Shown here: piece by piece, positions 49,301-52,733 of the stretch | How the letters are laid out: every line of letters starts with the position of its first letter | Position numbering within the stretch: position 1 is the stretch's first letter | Assembly (NCBI RefSeq): GCF_001315945.1 | Contig: NZ_BBBG01000016.1 | Coordinates: 1 to 52,733, forward strand | DNA from: Methanogenium cariaci JCM 10550 | Lineage (GTDB): Archaea > Halobacteriota > Methanomicrobia > Methanomicrobiales > Methanomicrobiaceae | Reading direction: 5' to 3' | DNA: 52,733 nt | Notes under the pieces: generated by a model | Databases searched by the model: none | Seen by the model: only the letters and a program-made list of their open reading frames with translations | What the model was told of the DNA's origin: nothing | Program-made: the position numbers and the translations under genes

Positions 49301-51839
49301 ATGATCTGAACAGAATGGTTACCTACCCGCAGGCGGGCGACTATATCCTCACTCTGAATGTATCTGCGAACGGTTGCTCGAACGAAACGTCACAGGCGAT
49401 AACAGTCTCAATGCCTGAACCTGGCCTCTCTGTTTCCCCCCCGGATCACGGATCTGCTCCACTGGATGTCAGGATAGAAGCAGCAGCATCCGGGCAACCC
49501 ACTGCATGGAATCTCTCTCTTGGTGATGGCAGGTGGATTAATGAAACCCGTTCGGATGATCTGAACAGAACGGTTACCTACCAACAGGCAGGCAACTATA
49601 CCCTCACTCTGAATGTATCTGCGAACGGGTATTATAACGAGACATCCCAGGCAGTAATGGTCTCGATGCCTGAACCGGTTCTCTCCGTTTCACCTGTTTG
49701 TGGGCTCGCTCCACTGGATGTCAGGATAGAGGCAGCAGCATCCGGGCAACCCACTGCATGGAACCTATCTCTGGGGGGGACGGGAACTGGATTAACGCAA
49801 CCCATTCAGATGATCTGAACAGAACGGTTACCTACCCGCAGGCCGGTGAGTATACCCTCACCCTGAACGTATCAGCCAGCGGCTATTCAAACGAAACGTC
49901 ACAGGAAATAATGGTCTCGATGCCTGAACCTGCTCTCTCCGTTTCACCTGTTCGTGGATCCGCTCCACTGGATGTCATCATTCAGGCATCTTCACACGGA
50001 GGGCAGCCCATCGTGTGGAATCTCTCTCTTGGTGATGGCAGGTGGATTAACGCAACCCGTTCGGATGATCTGAACAGAACGGTTACCTATCCGCAGGCGG
50101 GGTACTATACCCTCACTCTGAACGTATCTGCGAACGGTTGCTCGAACGAAACGTCACAGGCAATAACGGTCTTAATGCCTGAACCTGCCCTCTCTGTTTC
50201 ACCTGATCACGGATCCGCACCACTGGATGTCATCATTCAGGCATTTTCATCCGGAGGGCAGCCCACCGCATGGAATCTTTCTCTTGGTGATGGCAGGTGG
50301 ATTAACGCAACCCGTTCTGATGATCTGAACAGAACGGTTACCTACCCGCAGGCAGGCGACTATATCCTCACTCTGAACGTATCTGCGAACGGTTGCTCGA
50401 ACGAAACGTCACAGGCAATAACCGTCTCAATGCCTGAACCTGGCCTCTCCGTTTCACCTGTTTGTGGGCTCGCTCCACTGGATGTCAGGATAGAAGCAGC
50501 AGCATCCGGGCAACCCACTGCATGGAATCTCTCTCTGGGTGATGGCAGGTGGATTAATGCGACCCGTTCGAATGATCTGAACAGAACGGTTACCTACCAA
50601 CAGGCGGGGGATTATACCCTCACTTTGAACGTATCTGCGAACGGGTATTATAACGAGACATCCCAGGAAATAATGGTTCTAATGCCAGAGCCTGCCCTCT
50701 CTGTTTCACCTGATCACGGATCCGCACCACTGGATGTCAGGATAGAAGCAGTAGCATCCGGGCAACCCAGTGCATGGAATCTCTCTCTTGGTGATGGCAG
50801 GTGGATTAACACAACCCGTTCAGATGATCTGAACAGAACGGTTACCTACCAACAGGCAGGCGACTATACCCTCACTCTGAACGTATCTGCGAACGGGTAT
50901 TATAACGAGACGTCACAGGGAATTGCCGTATCAATGCCGGAACCGAACATCTCGCTGTCACCTCAAACAGGAATAGCCCCGCTGGATGTCAGAATGGAAG
51001 TGTATTCATCAGGACAGCCAACCACGTGGAACTTCTCGTTTGGCAACGGCACATGGATTAATGCGACCAGCCCGGATGAAATCAACCGAATGATTACCTA
51101 CCGGAGGTTGGTGACTACACTCTTACTCTGAACGTATCAGCAAATGGGTATTATAACGAAACATCAGAGGTGATAACGGTCTTGCCCCCCGATTCCCTCG
51201 CCAGGATCAGGGAGTGCTTCCCATACCGGTATTGGTTCAGTATCTCATCTGAAAGCAGGTGACCGGACCTCAATGACATTTAAAAACACCGCAGTGACAA
51301 AAGCCATGATTCTCCCTGCGGCAGATATATCGGATCTGATGATCACCATCGAAAAGAAATCCGGTCCTGAAAATGGCATTTTACCTCCCGATGCACCGAT
51401 TTACCAGTATGATCTCGTGCACCTCTACAAAGCAGATGCCTCTGACATTGCTGAGATCACCTACACGTTCAGCATCCCGAAAGACTGGCTTACCGAACGA
51501 AATGCCATTCCATCATTGTGGTGGTATAATGCAACCGCAGGGGGGGAATGGACGGAGTATTCCGCTGAAATAACCGGCGATGACGCCGGATAGTCATTGC
51601 GGGGCAACCTGTCCGGGCATTGGGTGGATTGCTCTTGGCGGTGTGTCTGGTGACACGCCGGTTGCCGGAGAACAGACGACACCTGACAGCCCCCCCTTAC
51701 ACCAGGTGATTCGGGATCTGTCTCTACCACTGAAGAACCAACGCCGATGCCGGAAGAAACCACCACACCGGTCGGGTATGCAGGTATACTCATGGGGGGG
51801 CTTGGAGCAGCGGCACTTATCCGGCAAAAAACGAGATAA
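46398..51839 (+). CDS. Giant surface protein: beta-helix, PEGA and PKD-like repeats (frameshifted as read)
   Basis: About 1,800 residues once repaired. Domains in order: signal peptide (VKIIIIVAILLFGLCVSGSA); a Thr/Pro-rich linker; right-handed beta-helix repeats (about 46975-47900) of the TLTIENTTIHNNTA-YGGGVYV type; a PEGA domain (LTIETDPAGAILFVDKRD, about 48200-48400); one ordinary PKD domain (48415-48650); ten PKD-like repeats (48651-51185); a C-terminal domain (51264-51590) similar to that of the first protein in the window; and a final anchor (YAGILMGGLGAAALIRQ) ending KTR at 51839. Frame breaks include 47770, 48018, 49090, 49266, 49771 and 51110. Domains of this kind serve cell contact or sheath-like layers; the binding partner is unknown. 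Confidence 0.82.
46975..47900 (+). repeat. Beta-helix coding repeats, about 11-12 units
   Basis: Tandem degenerate units of roughly 28-30 codons, each with TLTI-x-x-T-x-I-x-NNTA and a Gly-rich turn before VYV. Most units have a G7 run in the Gly turn, but the last full unit (about 47850-47872) reads GGCGGCGGGG with four Gs, showing the likely native form. Confidence 0.8.
48651..51185 (+). repeat. Ten tandem PKD-like repeats of about 252 bp
   Basis: Units begin at the MPEP codons, at about 48654, 48904, 49153, 49411, 49669, 49919, 50175, 50430, 50682 and 50934. Each encodes MPEP...SVSP, APLDV, WNLSLGDGRWINAT, a YPQAGDYTLTLNV strand pair and NETSQ. Nucleotide identity between inner units is very high. 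Units 2, 5 and 8 share the VCGLAPLDVRIEAAASG version, giving a higher-order period of three units (about 760 bp). Confidence 0.88.
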
Positions 51840-51846
51840 GAGTGAT

Positions 51847-51864
51847 GGGGGGGCTTTTTCCCCC
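51847..51864. terminator. Bidirectional hairpin between convergent genes
   Basis: G7 (51847-51853), CTTTTT, C5 (51860-51864), followed by AATTTC. It lies eight bases after the giant surface protein stop and 40 bases before the end of the opposite gene. Confidence 0.4.
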
Positions 51865-51903
51865 AATTTCATCTGTCATCGGTTCTCTTTTTTTCAAGTC
51901 GGG

Positions 51904-52598
51904 CTAATACCCGTACTCCGTTGAAACGAATTCGATGAGGGAGGAGACGGAGGCGTGGGTGATGCCTGAGAGGGGGGGTCGCTTTGCGGTCGGGTCCATT
52001 CCGTATACCTGTTGGTTTTTTGCCGGTGCCGTCACATCCGGATATCCATTCGCGATCTCATGCAGCGGTCGTATTACCGGTGTCTCGTTGGGATCAGTCC
52101 AGGGGGGGAGCGGTCGGCAGTCAGGTATGGATGTTGCCATGAAGATGACGGGGATGTTTTCAATACCTCTGTTTTTGGCTTCTGCGTCAATGATGGCATA
52201 GATGTCATCCCGGGTTTTTTTGACGGTATCTGCCTCTTTCCAGATGCGACGCAGATGGTTCCCAGGAGATCTGATCCATAGAGAATGATTGGGCCTTGGG
52301 GGGGAAAGTAATACGCCTTCATGTCGGACCGGGTATCGTTTACGATCTGTTTGGTCTCGTAGCGCCAGTCCCACATCCCCTTTTCATCGGGAATGTCTGC
52401 GATGACGCCGGTGGAGATGACGGTTCCGTCCCGGCCGTAGATCGGCACGTTCCCGTAACCTGCGATGACATCGGTGTAGCAGTCTGAAACCAGTTGATAT
52501 GTGCTCTCGCTCATGGTGTATCCAGAGACCGGCCCGGATACGCCAGACAAAAACAGGACTGCCACGACGAAGAGTATCGGTATTTTTTTCGGTATCAT
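51904..52598 (-). CDS. Secreted protein of unknown function (frameshifted as read)
   Basis: It begins with a signal peptide (PKKIPILFVVAVLFLSGVSG), then a domain with STYQLVSDCYTDVIAGYGNV and PIILYGSDLLGTICVASG. A frame break near 52245 leads to ADTVKKTRDDIYAIIDAEAK and NRGIENIPVIFMATSIPDCR. It ends SSLIEFVSTEYGY at 51904, about 230 residues. No family is recognised. It is exported, convergent with the giant surface protein, and could belong to the same cell-surface system. Confidence 0.65.
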
Positions 52599-52733
52599 GT
52601 TCTCTCTCCGGGATTGGTTCCCTGTTTGAGATCTGGTATTGGATGCGTATTATATCCACCTCTGACGGGGGGGTGCATCCTTCCGGTGGGGGGGGCAGGG
52701 GGGGGAATTTTTTGCGGGGGGGGTTGGGGGGGG
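52599..52733. other. G-rich end of the window
   Basis: The upstream region of the secreted protein, ending in four consecutive runs of about eight Gs within 50 bases (52688-52733). No gene is seen. The base pattern looks like degraded read quality at an assembly edge rather than natural sequence. Confidence 0.4.

Noticed and set aside
46975..51185. CRISPR array suspected from regularly spaced repeats.
   Set aside because: The repeats are 85-255 bp coding units in one long frame with protein-level conservation, without short direct repeats and unique spacers.

Overview
The window is chromosomal DNA of a methanogenic archaeon, most probably of the order Methanomicrobiales. The evidence is an archaeal histone, RfcL with a PCNA-binding tail, GatD/GatE, archaeal-type S-adenosylmethionine synthetase, ribosomal protein L10e, methanogenesis marker proteins 2 and 4, an mcrA remnant, and a block of fumarase, 2-oxoglutarate:ferredoxin oxidoreductase and succinyl-CoA ligase genes that fits the incomplete reductive TCA pathway of this order. 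I saw no tRNA, rRNA, CRISPR array or transposase.

Sequence quality decides how the window must be read. G or C runs of exactly seven bases occur throughout, clearly more than a hundred by eye. Many sit where a conserved protein needs four or five, so they add a codon inside invariant motifs (ArgH, SAM synthetase, PfkB, P1B-ATPase) or shift the frame. A second class of change is loss of one base from a short C or G run. Near-identical tandem repeats in the surface protein at 46-52 kb show both changes directly. I therefore treat almost all broken genes here as intact genes read with homopolymer errors and give reconstructed spans. True pseudogene character is called only for the mcrA/trmB scar near 6.1-6.5 kb.

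Layout. 0-3 kb: the end of a surface protein, a methyltransferase and an MFS exporter facing a TrmB-type regulator. 4-9.6 kb: hflX in an AT-rich patch, the mcrA/trmB scar, a metal P-type ATPase and a TPR protein. 9.7-14.4 kb: a PEGA-repeat surface protein and an ECF transporter operon with a TRP-box-like site. 14.7-20.3 kb: a lipoprotein, a UspA-permease-UspA operon, archaemetzincin facing UPF0146, and rfcL. 20.5-22.7 kb: marker proteins 2 and 4, then histone. 22.7-34.2 kb, all leftward: hisB, hisA, hisG and mat; then dacZ, sucD, sucC, korC, korB, korA and korD; then the two fumarase subunits; then rpl10e.

34.2-36.9 kb holds a NitT/TauT-type ABC transporter. 37.1-46.1 kb runs rightward: argH-gatD-gatE in an overlapping unit, a small basic protein, and a compact block of a small unknown protein, nitroreductase, UPF0212, PfkB kinase and DUF2070 membrane protein. 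46.4-51.8 kb is one very large surface protein (beta-helix repeats, PEGA, PKD, ten PKD-like repeats, C-terminal anchor). A secreted protein on the other strand ends the window.

The metabolic core is coherent: fumarase, KGOR and SucCD carry carbon from malate to 2-oxoglutarate. Start-stop overlaps suggest tight translational coupling along the operons, and the c-di-AMP synthase gene dacZ is coupled directly to sucD.
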